Source of the DNA: Nilaparvata lugens
Lineage: Eukaryota > Arthropoda > Insecta > Hemiptera > Delphacidae
Assembly: GCF_014356525.2 (NCBI RefSeq)
Contig: NC_052504.1
Span: forward strand, 100,122,501 to 100,186,500
Length of the DNA: 64,000 nucleotides
Direction: 5' to 3'
The notes beneath the pieces were generated by a model that did not search any database, was not told the DNA's origin, and worked only from the letters and a program-made list of their open reading frames with translations. Made by a program: the position numbers and the translations under genes. Of this stretch, positions 40,700-51,704 are shown piece by piece (position 1 is the first letter of the stretch; every line of letters begins with the position of its first letter).

Positions 40700-42400
40700 C
40701 ACAGTCATTCTGTTTCCCTGATAGTGATGTCTCCCTGAGCCCTAGGCTTGTGCAAGGTTCAATTCCAATGTGTATGATTCAACAGAGAGAAATATAAGCC
40801 AGAATCTCAGGTCATTCCGCTTCACCCTCACTGATGATGATGTCCTCCTTAAACTTAGGCTTGTGCGAGGTACCATTCCAATGTGTACGATTCAATAGTA
40901 GGAAATATAAGCTAGAATCTTAGGTCTTTCTGTTTCACCCTCACTGATGATGATGTCCTTCTAGAACCTAGGCTTGTGCAAGGTTCAATTCCAACGTGCA
41001 TGTCTCAACAGAGGAAAATATATGACAGAATCTCAGGTCATTCCGTTTACCCTCACTGATGATGATGTTCTCCTAGAACCTAGGCTTGTGCAAGGTCCAA
41101 TTTAAATGTTCATGATTCAATAGTGAGAAATATGAGCCAGAATCTTAGGTCATTCTGTTTTTACCCTCACTGATGATGATGTCCTTCTAGACCCTAGGCT
41201 TGTGCAAGGCTCAATTCCAGAAAATATGATTCAATAAAAGGAAATATAAGCCAGAATCTTAGGTTATTACGCTTCGCCCCCATTGATGATGATGTCCCCC
41301 TAGAACCTAGGCTTGTGCATGCTCAATTCCAACAAATATTATTCAATAATATGAAATATAAGAAAGATATTAGGTAATTACACTTTGCTCCCATTGATGA
41401 TGATGTTTCCTCTATGCCCTAGGCTTGTGCATGGTTCAATTCCAGCGTATGTGACTCAACTGAGAGAAATATGAGCTTTTAATATATTATAAATATAGCT
41501 TATCTGTCTGTAGTTTTCTGCTCGTAAGCAGGTCCTTCTATATGGCAGCAGCCCTCCACTCTCTTCTATATAGCTTATAATATAGATTTTATCAGAGATT
41601 GACAATGGTGTAATAACCGAAACCGGTCTTCCTATCAATAATCAGTGGTTTTTTTACAATTTCTTAGTCTTTTTCATTCAATATGAATAATTACCACAAT
41701 ATCAACTTCTCAACTACACAAAAAGAAATATAAGCCAGAATCTCAGGTCATTCGTTTCACCCTCACTGATGATGATGTCCTCCTAGAACCTAGGCTTGTG
41801 CAAGGTTCAATTCCAACGTGTATGATTCAACAGGAGAAATAGAAGCCGGAATCTCAGGTCATTCCGTTCTACCCTCACTTATGATGATGTCCTCCTAGAA
41901 CCTAGGCTTGTGCAAGGTTCTATTCCAACGTGTATGACTCAACATAGAAAAATATAAGTCAGAAACATAGGTCTTTCCGTCTTACCCTCACTGATTATGA
42001 TGTCCCCCTAAGCCCTAGGTTTGTGCATGGTTCAATTCCAACGTGTATGATTCAATAGTAGGAAATATAAGCCAGAATCTCAGGTCTTCCTGTTTTACCC
42101 TCACTGATGATGATGTCTCTTTAGGCCCCAGGCTTGTGCACAGGTCGACTCCAACGTGCATGACTCAACAGTGTGAAATATAAGCCAGAAACTTCAGTCA
42201 TTCCGCTTTACCCTCACTGATGATGATGTCCCCTCAAGCCCTAGGCTTGTGCATGGTTCAATTTCAACTCGTATGACACAACATAGTAAGAGATATCTAT
42301 ATTTCCCCGATGATGATGATGTCCCCCAAAGCCCAAGGCTTGTGCAAGGCTCAATTCCAACTTGTATGACTCAACAGAGAGAGATATGAGTGACATTTAT
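40700..42400. repeat. ~112-bp satellite, about 13 units
   Basis: Units centre on CACTGATGATGATGTCCTCC, CTAGGCTTGTGCAAGG and TTCAATTCCAACGTGTATGA. Phrase positions near 40840, 40945, 41055, 41170, 41285, 41397, then 41766, 41880, 41995, 42106, 42220 and 42308. A LINE tail (41477-41724) interrupts it. GGTTCAATTCC in many units resembles a pol III B box. Confidence 0.9.
41477..41724 (+). mobile_element. Family I LINE tail in the satellite, 11-bp target duplication
   Basis: Flanked by GAAATATGAGC (41466-41476) and GAAATATAAGC (41725-41735), a phrase that is part of the satellite unit. The insert ends CTCAACTACACAAAAA and holds AACCGAAACCGGTCTTCC. It is 5' truncated and non-coding. Confidence 0.85.
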
Positions 42401-42827
42401 GGATCACCATTAATTTGATGACAGTTAGGGGAGCTGAGAAGAAAATGGGCGAATTAAATTTGATGACAGGAGGGATTTAAGGGCTGTTTTGATAGGGGTC
42501 GCTAAAGTTTTTGTTGCAGAAAATCAGAGAAACGTTGTTTCACAGAATTGCAGTTGAATCTGAATCTAGATTACAACTGTGAGAATAGACCTCTGGTCTA
42601 TCAGAATATAGAATAGACCTCAATTTATTGAGGAAATAGGAATTTATTTTCAAATAGAAAATGGACCTCAATCTGATTTGTTTTTTCATACATAGAATAA
42701 AATAGGATAGAATGACTGCCTTTATTTTATACCTGGGAGGGCGAATTTAGGGCGCAGTCGGCCCTCTCTCACACTCAACCCTCAAATATAGGAAAATTAT
42801 AACCCATCTATAATGTAGGTATATAAT
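42401..42827. other. No gene seen
   Basis: Unique; GGGGAGCTGAGAAGAAAATG and similar. No structure found. Confidence 0.45.
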
Positions 42828-43225
42828 AAGATATCCCATGGTAGTTTATGCTTCAAATTTCAAGCTGATTTTATGTTACTCAAGCTGATTACTGTCGACT
42901 ACTGTCTATTATTAGTGTGTTGTTGGGAGTGTAAGAGTGTAAGAAGGGCACAGTATGAGAGACTACCAGCGTCACATAGCTTCACCAAAAACAACTACTA
43001 GGACTATCGGCTTCAGTTAACACTCACATTTGCAACATAGACACCCTATACACTGTCTATTATTAGTGTGTTGTTGGGAGTGTAAGAGTGTAAGAAGGGC
43101 ACAGTATGAGAGACTACCAGCGTCACATAGCTCTAACAAAAACAACTACTAGGACTATCGGCTTGAGTTAACATTAACATTTAGACAAAAATGCCCTATT
43201 CCATGGGATATCTTCTTATGCTATT
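42828..43225. mobile_element. Family G copy with internal tandem duplication
   Basis: AGATATCCCATGGTAG at the left and CCATGGGATATCTTCTTATG at the right. Inside, CTGTCTATTATTAGTGTGTT to GGACTATCGGCTT occurs twice (42903-43017 and 43051-43165). Confidence 0.75.
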
Positions 43226-43610
43226 TTTTCTCTGTGGAATCACCATAAATGATACAGTATCACTAGACTTGATACAGTATCAACACAATATGATACAGTA
43301 TGATCTCAACTTGATACACAACACTATGGAATATCTTCTTATACTATCTTCTCTCTATGGTGTTACCATAAATGATACAGTATCACCACACATGATACAG
43401 TATCAACACAATATGATACAGTATCATCTCAACTTGATACATTACACCATGGAATATCTTCTTTTACTATCTTTTCTCTATGGTGTTACCATAATGATAC
43501 AGTATCACCACACATGATACAGTATCAACACAATATGATACAGTATCATCTCAACTTGATACACAACACCATGGGATTATCATCTTCTTATGCTATCTTT
43601 CATCTATGAT
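43195..43610. repeat. ~123-bp satellite of TGATACAGTATCA palindromes
   Basis: Three full units and a fourth start, each beginning CCATGG(G)ATATCTTCTTAT (43200, 43325, 43448, 43568). Each unit holds three copies of the 13-base palindrome TGATACAGTATCA; eight are perfect. The 108-codon plus frame is a by-product. Confidence 0.9.
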
Positions 43611-44449
43611 ATTATTTTCTTATTCAACATGGGTAGTCTCACAGAACATGCATGTATTTCACTTCTTATTTCTCTCGAAATGAATGCAACAAAACAATAA
43701 TTCACATGAAAGCATGGAGCAGTTTCTAAATTTTTTATCATAAAACCTTGAATCAACAATAATTATAAATAATCCAATCATTTTCTTCATATTTCGCATA
43801 CAGCTTACTTGAATTTAATTGGAAATCAGAGTCTAATTTCAATAATACTTTTCTATTCGATCTTGGAATATTGTTAGAGCTACACTGCATCCATAAGCAT
43901 TAGTTCTCTTTTTTGAAGCATGATTTTCAAATTTTCGACATTATTACATGAACAACACTTACAATTATACACTAATCATTACTTACTGATTCCAGGCTCT
44001 GAAAACAACATCGTAGATAATGTCTTCTGAATTGGAAATGTTTATTAACAAATAATAACTACGATAATGTTTTTTTCTGAAATTCCTGCACTTCTTTATC
44101 ACCTCACTATTCTATACCAATCATATTATTACTTGAACATATTAATTAATACTCTATTATATTATTATTATATCAATCTTATTCAATACCAATGAAAACT
44201 ACAATGGAGTTATTAGATCAAAAGTTATCATTTTTCTAATCCTGGTATTTCCATTGAGGAATGTTCTATTCTTTTAATCTTGGACATGTTTTGAGAAAGG
44301 AAAAATTCAACAACACATATGCATTTCATTGATTTATATTATTTATATATGATCAATCACATTGAACAATAATGAATCTACAGTGTAGTATCTGATTGTT
44401 ATCAACGTCCTCCATCGATCATAAAAAAATGGATTAACATAATTTAAAC
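43611..44449. other. No gene; AT-rich unique
   Basis: Over 800 bases with no repeat shared in this window and no long frame. Confidence 0.5.
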
Positions 44450-44643
44450 ATTAAGTTGGGTTACACGAAATTTATTGACAAAATGTTTATCCACCCGTCC
44501 TTATAGATATTCTATTAGATTGAACGGAACTCGACAAACACATATGTTCATCATGTGTATGATAAGTTATGTTCAATCTAATAGAATCTATAAGGATTTT
44601 AAGTTATCAACATTTTGTTAATAACTTTGGTGTAAACGCAGCA
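44450..44643. mobile_element. Family D MITE
   Basis: Right end GGTGTAAACGCAGC intact, left end decayed (GTTGGGTTACACGAAA). The arms hold AATCTAATAGAATCTATAAG and its complement. Confidence 0.7.
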
Positions 44644-45098
44644 CAACATTTTAACATTTCGAAACATAAGTTTGATGAATTTCTCAGTAAATTATTATAC
44701 AATGAGACTTGCACTTAACGTTTTATACACATATTTACAGTGACAGCTTACAGTCGACATTAACAGATCTTCCAGACAATCTAACAGGTATTTCATGTCA
44801 TACTATCATATTTTTTCGAACTTTACTTCCATTAATGATTGATATAACTTTGTGAAACTTGTGATACATACTGAGAACAATAATTATTGAGTTGAATAAA
44901 TTGTGTAACCAAAAAATTCTATAAATAGTTCATAAAATAGTAAATTTATATTGGAGTATATGATTCTCTAATCTTCAATAGAATTAATTCAACTTCTGAT
45001 GATTTTGAGAGAGATTTCACTATAATTTTCAATCGATTTGATTAGAGTTCATAGTTTCTTATTTTTAAATTATACTTCCTTCAAATTTTGATCAACCA
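44644..45098. other. No gene; AT-rich
   Basis: Nothing recognised. Confidence 0.45.
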
Positions 45099-45109
45099 GT
45101 TATGTTTAT

Positions 45110-45564
45110 TGAATGAAAAAGACTAAGAAATTGTCAAAAAACCACTGATTTATTGATAATAAGAAAGACCGGTTTCGGTTATTACACCATTGTCAATCTC
45201 TGATAAACTAAAACTAAATACAAGAGCAGCAGAATTTATACTAGTAGGCGAGTACTGCTATTGGTCGAGGGCATGAACGCCTGCCATTGGCCTAGCTCCT
45301 CCCACAGTCTCCTCCCACTCAACGGTGTGACAAAATGGCGGCTTAAGCAACAGATTTGCCATGATAATAAAATTTACCTTTCAGTACAAAATAAGAACCA
45401 AGAAAACAAGTGTGAAACTGAGTTTATCAGAGATTGACAATGGTGTAATAACCGAAACCGGTCTTTCTTATTATCAATAAATCAGTGGTTTTTTGACAAT
45501 TTCTTAGTCTTTTTCATTCAATATGAATAATTACCACAATATCAACTTCTCAACTACACAAAAA
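45110..45564. mobile_element. Family I LINE, head-to-head copy, 11-bp target duplication
   Basis: GTTATGTTTAT at 45099-45109 and 45565-45575. The right part is the standard I tail ending CTCAACTACACAAAAA. The left part is an inverted copy of the same tail (AAGACTAAGAAATTGTC ... GACCGGTTTCGGTTATTACA) that then runs into TACTAGTAGGCGAGTACTGC, a 5' region also seen at 4040. No coding sequence. Confidence 0.85.
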
Positions 45565-45644
45565 GTTATGTTTATGTCTTGATAGTCAAAAATATTTTAA
45601 GAAGGAACATTTATTTATGCATAGAAACATACACTATCGTTCTC

Positions 45645-45735
45645 AATTATGAATGATTGGGGAAGGAACAACAGGCTCAAATCCCAAAACTGTTCCTTCC
45701 CTAAATTTAAATAGAAATTGTTCAAAAATGGGTCA
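45645..45735 (+). repeat. Stem-loop repeat (family M')
   Basis: GGGGAAGGAACAACAGGCTC and CAAAACTGTTCCTTCCC pair; compare 22673 and 27112. Confidence 0.55.
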
Positions 45736-46193
45736 TGATTCAATCTGCTAGTATTTTTCCAAATTCATCATACAAGTCACTTAATTTTGAATGGAAATAT
45801 TGTCATGAATATGGATTACAATTTGGCGAATGTTTGATTCAAGCTGCTAGAAAAAATTGTGGTATTGACACGCATTTTCAGTTCCAAATTTCCATTATCA
45901 TCCACTAGCATAAAATGAGAGTGAATGAATAATGATATATGAGAAATAAGTAGAAAGTGATTTATGTAAATAATATGAGAGATGAGAGCAAATACATTAT
46001 TTGTGAATACATTTCCAGTATTTGAAAATGAATACATTTGGTTGCTCACTTGAAACTTTAAGCACGTTTCGTGAATAACACCAGTGACCGAATAACCATT
46101 TAACCGATACTCACTGTTGGAAGTGAATTTCACTATAATAGCTACTTCTTGCACTCTTTTGCATATTTATTTGCACTCTCATTACTTTCCATA
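45736..46193. other. No gene seen
   Basis: A 112-codon minus frame (45816-46154) shows no domain and mixed low-complexity codons. AT-rich unique sequence. Confidence 0.4.
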
Positions 46194-46806
46194 TAGTATA
46201 TTTCGCACCTAGAGCAGAAAATGAGATTTTTCCGGCTCGAAATCGGTTTTCAAGTCCGTGGCCGTAGGCCGAGGACTAGAAAAGATTGAGAGCCGGAAAA
46301 ACATTTTTGCCCGTGGTGCGAACGCTATTTTTCGCCACACACAAAAATAAACAATATATATATGAGAATAGTTGTTTACTAAGCACTTCCGAAAGCAGAA
46401 GTGGGAGGTGATAGCTCTAGCAAATCTGAGGTAATCTGAATATCAGGAAATTGTCCAAGTATTTTTTCTTTTATTCTGATTTGTCTAAATAACCTAAAAG
46501 ATGATGTTCAAGTATGTGGGAGGTTGAGTTTATACTTTTTTATTCTTTCAAATGACAATAAGATGATATTATTATGGATGTTTTAATTATTATTGAATAA
46601 TGAACAGAAATAATAAAAATTTTTTTGATCAGCAGTTTTTTGATCACTTTTCTTAGTTCCATGTTAGCGGCTGAAAGCGTACTCTTTCCGGCCTAGGCCG
46701 GAAAGAAACCTGTTTTGACGTCAGACGAGAGTCGTCTGCAAACAATGTCTTTCAGATCTACGTAGGGACTGAAAAACAGCTGCTTTCTGTGCAGTGTGGC
46801 GAAAAA
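46194..46806 (+). mobile_element. Half-length family C element, left arm
   Basis: Palindromic module 46197-46330 (CGAAATCGGTTTTCAAGTCC), then the left-arm segment shared with 7190-7490 and 21640-21925, then GGCCTAGGCCGGAAAG, TGACGTCAG (about 46718) and GTGCAGTGTGGCGAAAAA at the end. It lacks the exon arm. Confidence 0.8.
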
Positions 46807-46839
46807 TCTATTTCTCTTGACCTCTCTATGACAGATTTA

Positions 46840-47010
46840 GAATTTGTTTTCAAATCGGTTATTGTACCCGCTAAATCAAGAATCTACGTCTATGCGAAAT
46901 TTTGTGTTAATCAGTTGAGTAGTTGAGACGTGATGATGCGTCATTCGTGAATTTCCTATCCCCTACGTGTAAAAGCCAATTCTCTCCTTCATCATAGATT
47001 GGAGATGACA
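46840..47010 (+). repeat. Family K tail
   Basis: GTGTTAATCAGTTGAGTAGT, GAGACGTGATGATGCGTCAT, CCCCTACGTGTA and TTCATCATAG. Confidence 0.6.
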
Positions 47011-47189
47011 ATTCCCACTTAGTCTAACGAGACCCATGGTGATACAAAAAAAAGACATGAAGATATTGTGAACAAGAATTGTCAACATTTTAAATTAAAT
47101 AAATTATATCATCATTTTTTGAATCAAAACCTTACTAGACGCATATTAGACTCATCACCCTCCAGATCTCTGAAAGCATTGAGAATCTA

Positions 47190-47365
47190 TTATCTGCCAT
47201 CTGCTATCTGCTATCTGTCATCTGCTATCTGCTATCTGACATCTGCTATCTGTTAGTTGATATCTGATATCTGATATATTTTATCTGTTATCTGCTATCT
47301 GCCATTTTCTATCTGCCATTTGCTATCTGCTATCTGTTATATCTATCTGATATCTGATATCCACC
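47190..47365. repeat. 7-bp minisatellite (CTGCTAT)n
   Basis: About 25 imperfect units of ATCTGCT and variants ATCTGCC, ATCTGAT. Confidence 0.9.
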
Positions 47366-47417
47366 TCTCACTCCCTTGTAATCACTTATTCAGTCTATCC
47401 ATAATTCACATCTGCTA

Positions 47418-48017
47418 TAGTGGGGTCCACGTTATAATGGCAGTGTTTGATTATCAATGGTATTGCTATCCTTGTCTATCATTCAACAAAGCGGATAGCG
47501 CTAACTCTCTCCCGCTCTGCACTGATGTCAGATCGTCTTCTAACAATGTAGGATTAATGATTTATTGAAAAAATATTTCATCTTAATCAAGATAATTCAT
47601 TATGAAATTATCGATCTATTGAACTATTTAACAAAGCAGATAGCGCTCTCTCTTACTCGCTTTGCTCTGTTGCCAGATCGTATTTCAACAATGGAGAATT
47701 GATAATCAATTAACAAAATATTTTATCTTGATATGTAAATTCATTATGAAATTATTGAAAATATAATTCTTGCTTTGTAGAATTTGATTTACCATGGGAT
47801 ATCTACTTATGCTATTGTTCTCTATGGTAGTATTTTGTACAATAAATGAATGAATTTTTGTACAATAATTGATCATTTTTAAACGAGAATGAACAGTTTA
47901 TATTACATCGATAAACCTGTATCAGCTACCTTCTATAAAAGGTATTGACAAGACAAGAGGATCGGCAACGTTGTTCTCCTATCTTTCTCCCCTGCCATTA
48001 TAACGTGGACCTCACTA
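47418..48017. mobile_element. Family B MITE, 600 bp, partly duplicated
   Basis: Ends intact (TAGTGGGGTCCACGTTATAA; ACGTGGACCTCACTA). The inner segment CAAAGCGGATAGCGCTAACT/CAAAGCAGATAGCGCTCTCT to TTCATTATGAAATTAT occurs twice (47495 and 47632). A family G end (CCATGGGATATCTACTTATG, 47791) is inserted near the right side. Confidence 0.8.
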
Positions 48018-48295
48018 TAGGTGTTCAGATCAAATTGAACCTTATTAAATCACCAGTAGTACATTATATCCATCTCACTTTTTTGGCCATCTCTTTGCCT
48101 TCCCAGTCTACTTAAATTTTCCTTCATTACCATCAATTTTTACTCCATTCAATTTTCTAGATTTCTATTTATTCTACGTTTTCTTCAATTTCACTTCTCT
48201 ATCCTCCCTCTTCTTCTTCTCTGTCTTCATCTCCTCCCTCCCCATTTCCACTCTCTTCCACTTTCTCTCTCTGTCTCACTCTCTCTCCATTTCTT
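48018..48295. other. CT-rich spacer, no gene
   Basis: Becomes (CT)n-rich at 48200-48290, the usual head-side flank of family H. Confidence 0.45.
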
Positions 48296-48569
48296 TGGTA
48301 GAGAGTTAGTGGGGAAGATATTTTTAATATTCTTTCCGAAGAATGGACATTGATATGTCCAAAGCTCCACCAATTTATGTAGATGCATAACAATATTATC
48401 TTTAGTTATAACAAATCGCTTTTTTCATATTATATACAGTTCAATAATTATTTTCTTGGTCTATATTATGTAAATTCATCTATAATTTTGCTGTATTGTA
48501 AGCTATTGTATATAAGTGTATAAGCCAGTATATATTGTAATCTACATAAATAAAGTACTCAATCAATCT
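48296..48569 (+). mobile_element. Family H retroelement tail, copy 5
   Basis: GGTAGAGAGTTAGTGGGGAA, TCCGAAGAATGGACATTGAT and AAATAAAGTACTCAATCAAT. Confidence 0.75.
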
Positions 48570-48905
48570 TCGCATCCCTTATCCCTTATGTTTTGTAATG
48601 GGACCACCATCATAGTTTATCTATCACCTATTACATCTTCCCTCTATTGTATTTTATTAGGAACTTCAATTTTTTATGGTATAATTTCATGATAATTCTC
48701 ACTCCACATGGATGCAAATAACAACTTTATTTTGCTAATGTGATAATACTTCAGTTGATGTTGATGGCTCAATATGTACAATATTATTTTCTTCAATGTT
48801 TGTCTTATTTCTTCTTCTTTCAATCAGGGATTAGGCTATTGCCTGTTCCGACTCACATTCAGTTTGTAATTAGAATAAAAAAAATAATAATAATAATAAA
48901 TAAAA
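48570..48905 (+). repeat. LINE-tail-like segment ending (AAT)n
   Basis: AGGGATTAGGCTATTGCCTG at 48826 (GGCTATTGCC mirrors family R GGCAATAGCC), then an (AAT)n run at 48880-48902. It lies tail-to-tail with the reverse-transcriptase pseudogene. Confidence 0.4.
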
Positions 48906-49009
48906 TCTATAAATTGATAACACCAATATAATCTAATGTAATATCATCATAAGCATCACTACAATCTACTGTTTTCATTTTATAATAAATATAATGATCA
49001 TTGCCATCT

Positions 49010-49650
49010 ATTTCGTGGCCTGCCTATGTCTCTTTTGCCTACCGGTTTATACTTGAAAATTCTGTGAGGAACCCTATCAGCTGACATTCGTTCCACATGC
49101 TCTTTCCATTGCTGACGATAAGATGCAACTCTCTCATTCAGGCAGAAGATATTCAGCTATTTCCGTATATCCTCATTCCTGATGTGATCTCTTCTGTCAC
49201 AGCCCTTAGTTCTGCGAAGAAATCTCATCTCAGCTGCCTGCACTTTACTCTCAATTGGCTTTGATGTTACCCACGATTCACTACCATAGAGTAGTAGTGT
49301 AGCTGCCATTGTCTTATGAAATTCCATTATCGTGCTTGTGATAGCTTTCTTTCCCAATGTCCTACTGATACTTCAACAAATCATTTGGAATCTTCCTACC
49401 TTCTTCTCTACATCCAATTCATCTTTATAACTAATTTCACAACCCAGATATGTGAACTGAGACACCTGCTCCAATACCTTGTTGTCTATCACAATCTCTG
49501 ATCTTATTGGGTACTTTCCTTTAAAAGCCATGATTTTGGTTTTCTCCTTTGATATCTTTAAATTATATTCTTTACAAATTTCATGCAGGATATGAACTGA
49601 TTTTTGGAGGTCATTTTCGTTCTCCTGTACTACACACAAATCGTAATGTT
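49010..49650 (-). pseudogene. Non-LTR reverse transcriptase, C-terminal part (RTE/Jockey-like)
   Basis: Minus-strand reading: CVVQENENDLQKSVHILHEI, then NLKISKEKTKIMAFKG, VLEQVSQFTYLGCEISYKDE and KKVGRFQMIC. After a frameshift it continues LGKKAITSTIMEFHKTMAAT, LLLYGSESWVT, QAAEMRFLRRTKGCDRRDHI RNEDIRK, a stop, LNIFCLNERVASYRQQWKEH and GKRDIGRPRNRW. This is the usual end of an RT from the thumb through the YGSExW and RRDxIRN blocks. The piece begins where the YADD catalytic motif should be (it reads HYDLCVVQ), so the polymerase core is gone. One frameshift and one stop confirm it is dead. Confidence 0.85.
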
Positions 49651-50139
49651 TGTAATATTGATTATTACTGATGCGGAACTGATAGAAAATAATAATTTAT
49701 TTCTTAAGTTTCATTTAATTTTATAATGTCAATTTTTGTAAATGTTACCATAGGCAACAGCCTAGTAACAATTGTCAATGAATATCTTATCTCATCTTAT
49801 ATTATCCTTATCCCGCCATCTCCTCCCTTCAATCCCCTTCTACCATTCTCAATTTCCCCCCACCACCATTTCCTTTTTTTGTGAGAATCTGTCGGGGGTT
49901 CACATCGTTTTGTTCTCCTCGCCAAGTGATCAGAAAATAAAGAGAGAGAGTGAGCTCTCTAAGAGAGCTTATTAACGAGTGTCATGGTGTTGAGGAGTGG
50001 GGGGATCGCCCAGTGTAGAAGGGAGGTTTAGGGGACCCTCTCCCCCCCTTATTGTGCCGACCTCAATTTTCTCTTTAAATGAAGCGCAAATTCAATCTAT
50101 AGTCTCACTGATTGGCCTCCTTCTTATAAAACTCTTCCT
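49651..50139. other. No gene; G-rich patch at 49995-50060
   Basis: GGAGTGGGGGGATCGCCCAG and GGGAGGTTTAGGGGACCCTC, then CT-rich DNA. No usable frame. Confidence 0.45.
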
Positions 50140-51465
50140 CATCGTCTTCTTCTCCTTATTTTTATTCATCAACTTCCTCTTCTTCTTCTTCTTCTTCTTC
50201 TTCTTCTTCTTCTCTTCTCCATGATCGAATTCTACTTCATGGTATTTTTCTTCTTCGTCTCTATTCAATTCATGTGCCTTCCACTTTTCATTCCATTTTT
50301 CTTCCCCACCTTAATTTTCCTTCTTAGATCCATTTTTGTCATCTTCAACAGTTTTCTTCTGTTTTGTAATATTTCTTCTTCTTCTTAATTTTCTACTCCT
50401 TTTTCCTCTTTTCTTCTTTTCATCCTCCTCATCCTTCCTATTCTTCTTATTCTTTATCTACTTCTCCAACTTACTCCTTTCCTTCAAAATTCTATCTTTC
50501 TCCTACTTCTACACCTTCTTCTCCTTCTCCTCCTCCTTCTCCTCCTACTGCTTTCCCTCCTCATCAACCTTATTTCCTTATTGATCTACTTCTCAAAAAT
50601 ATTTTTCTTCTCCTTCTCCCCATCCTTCTCCTACTTTTTCAACATCTTCTTCTTCTCCTTCTTTTCTTATTCATTTACCTCCCTATTTTCTTCTCCTCCT
50701 CATCAACCTTATTTTTATTATTAATCTACTCCTCCAAAATATTCTTCTTCTCCTTCTCCTCATCATTCTTCCACTTTTTCAACATCTTCTTTTTCTCCTT
50801 CTTTTCTTATTCCCTCTCCTTCCTATTTTTTTTCTATTTCGTCCTTTTTTTATTCTTCGTATTTGATTGTTCAATTTAGTTCTCCTTCTTGCAAAGTTCC
50901 TTCTTTTTCAGGGTTTCTCCTTGTTTCTTTTTGTTCGTATTCTTGTTCGTTATTGCAATTCTCTCCTTTTCCTACCCGGTATCCTTCTTCTTTCCCACAG
51001 TTTTCTATTCTTCTGCTTCATCTTCTTCTTCTTCTTCTTCCCCATCTCCGTCTTCTTCTTCTCTCCCTTCTTCATCTTCTTCTGCTTTCCCCCTTTGCCG
51101 TCTCCTCCTTCTATCCCTTCTCCTTCTTCTCCTCCACCTTTTCTGTCTTCTCCTTCTTCCCCTTCCACTTCTTCTTCTTCTTCTTTTTATTCTTCTTCAT
51201 CTTGTTTCCCTTCTACTCCTTCTCCTGTCTTTTTTTTCTCCTCCTTCTTCTCCTTCATCTCCTTTTTCCTCTTCTTCTTGTTGTTCTTCTTTTCCTTCAT
51301 CCTCCACTGATTGCAATCCCAATGTCGTCTACAGACACACTTATTCTTCATTCACTCCTCCTCCTTCTTCTTCTTCTTCTTTTTCTTCTCCTCCTTCTTC
51401 TTCCTCTTCTTCTTCTTCTATTCCTTCTTCTTCTCCTTCTCCTCCAAAATCACTTATCTTGTAAG
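50140..51465. repeat. Large pyrimidine (TTC) array
   Basis: 1.3 kb of CTT-rich DNA. A ~140-base unit is doubled (TTTTTCAACATCTTCTTCTT at 50634 and TTTTTCAACATCTTCTTTTT at 50774; CATCAACCTTATTT at 50561 and 50702). Frames up to 235 codons are Ser/Leu/Phe runs with no features. Confidence 0.9.
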
Positions 51466-51704
51466 TGCATATTGAAGGGTGGACATCTTCGATTCTCATT
51501 ATTCTCTTCCTCACTCAGTCACTCTCTCTCACTCTTTCACTCTCTCATTCTCTCTCTGTCCAACACTTGAGAACAAATTCCATTTATTTTCGATTTCACC
51601 CACTTATTCTTCACCAATCTTCATTTTTTTCAGCCATAGTTCTTCTGACTTTCACTTTGTTCGAGTGCAGAGTTCTGGAAATGTTCTGTGCCAATCATAG
51701 CCTA
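51466..51704. other. CT-rich spacer
   Basis: (CT)n at 51525-51560, then unique sequence. No gene. Confidence 0.45.

Noticed and set aside
40700..42400. CRISPR-like spaced repeats
   Set aside because: Whole units repeat with gradual divergence, with no unique spacers, and the context is eukaryotic.
40700..42400. tRNA genes suggested by GGTTCAATTCC
   Set aside because: The flanks do not form a T-arm or cloverleaf; only the B-box-like phrase matches.
43191..43517. 108-codon frame resembling a membrane protein
   Set aside because: It is one frame of the TGATACAGTATCA satellite; repeats of its peptide follow the DNA period.
50863..51570. 235-codon plus frame, the longest without N, and overlapping 147- and 191-codon frames
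   Set aside because: All three phases are open because the DNA is CTT-rich; this is the signature of composition, not coding.
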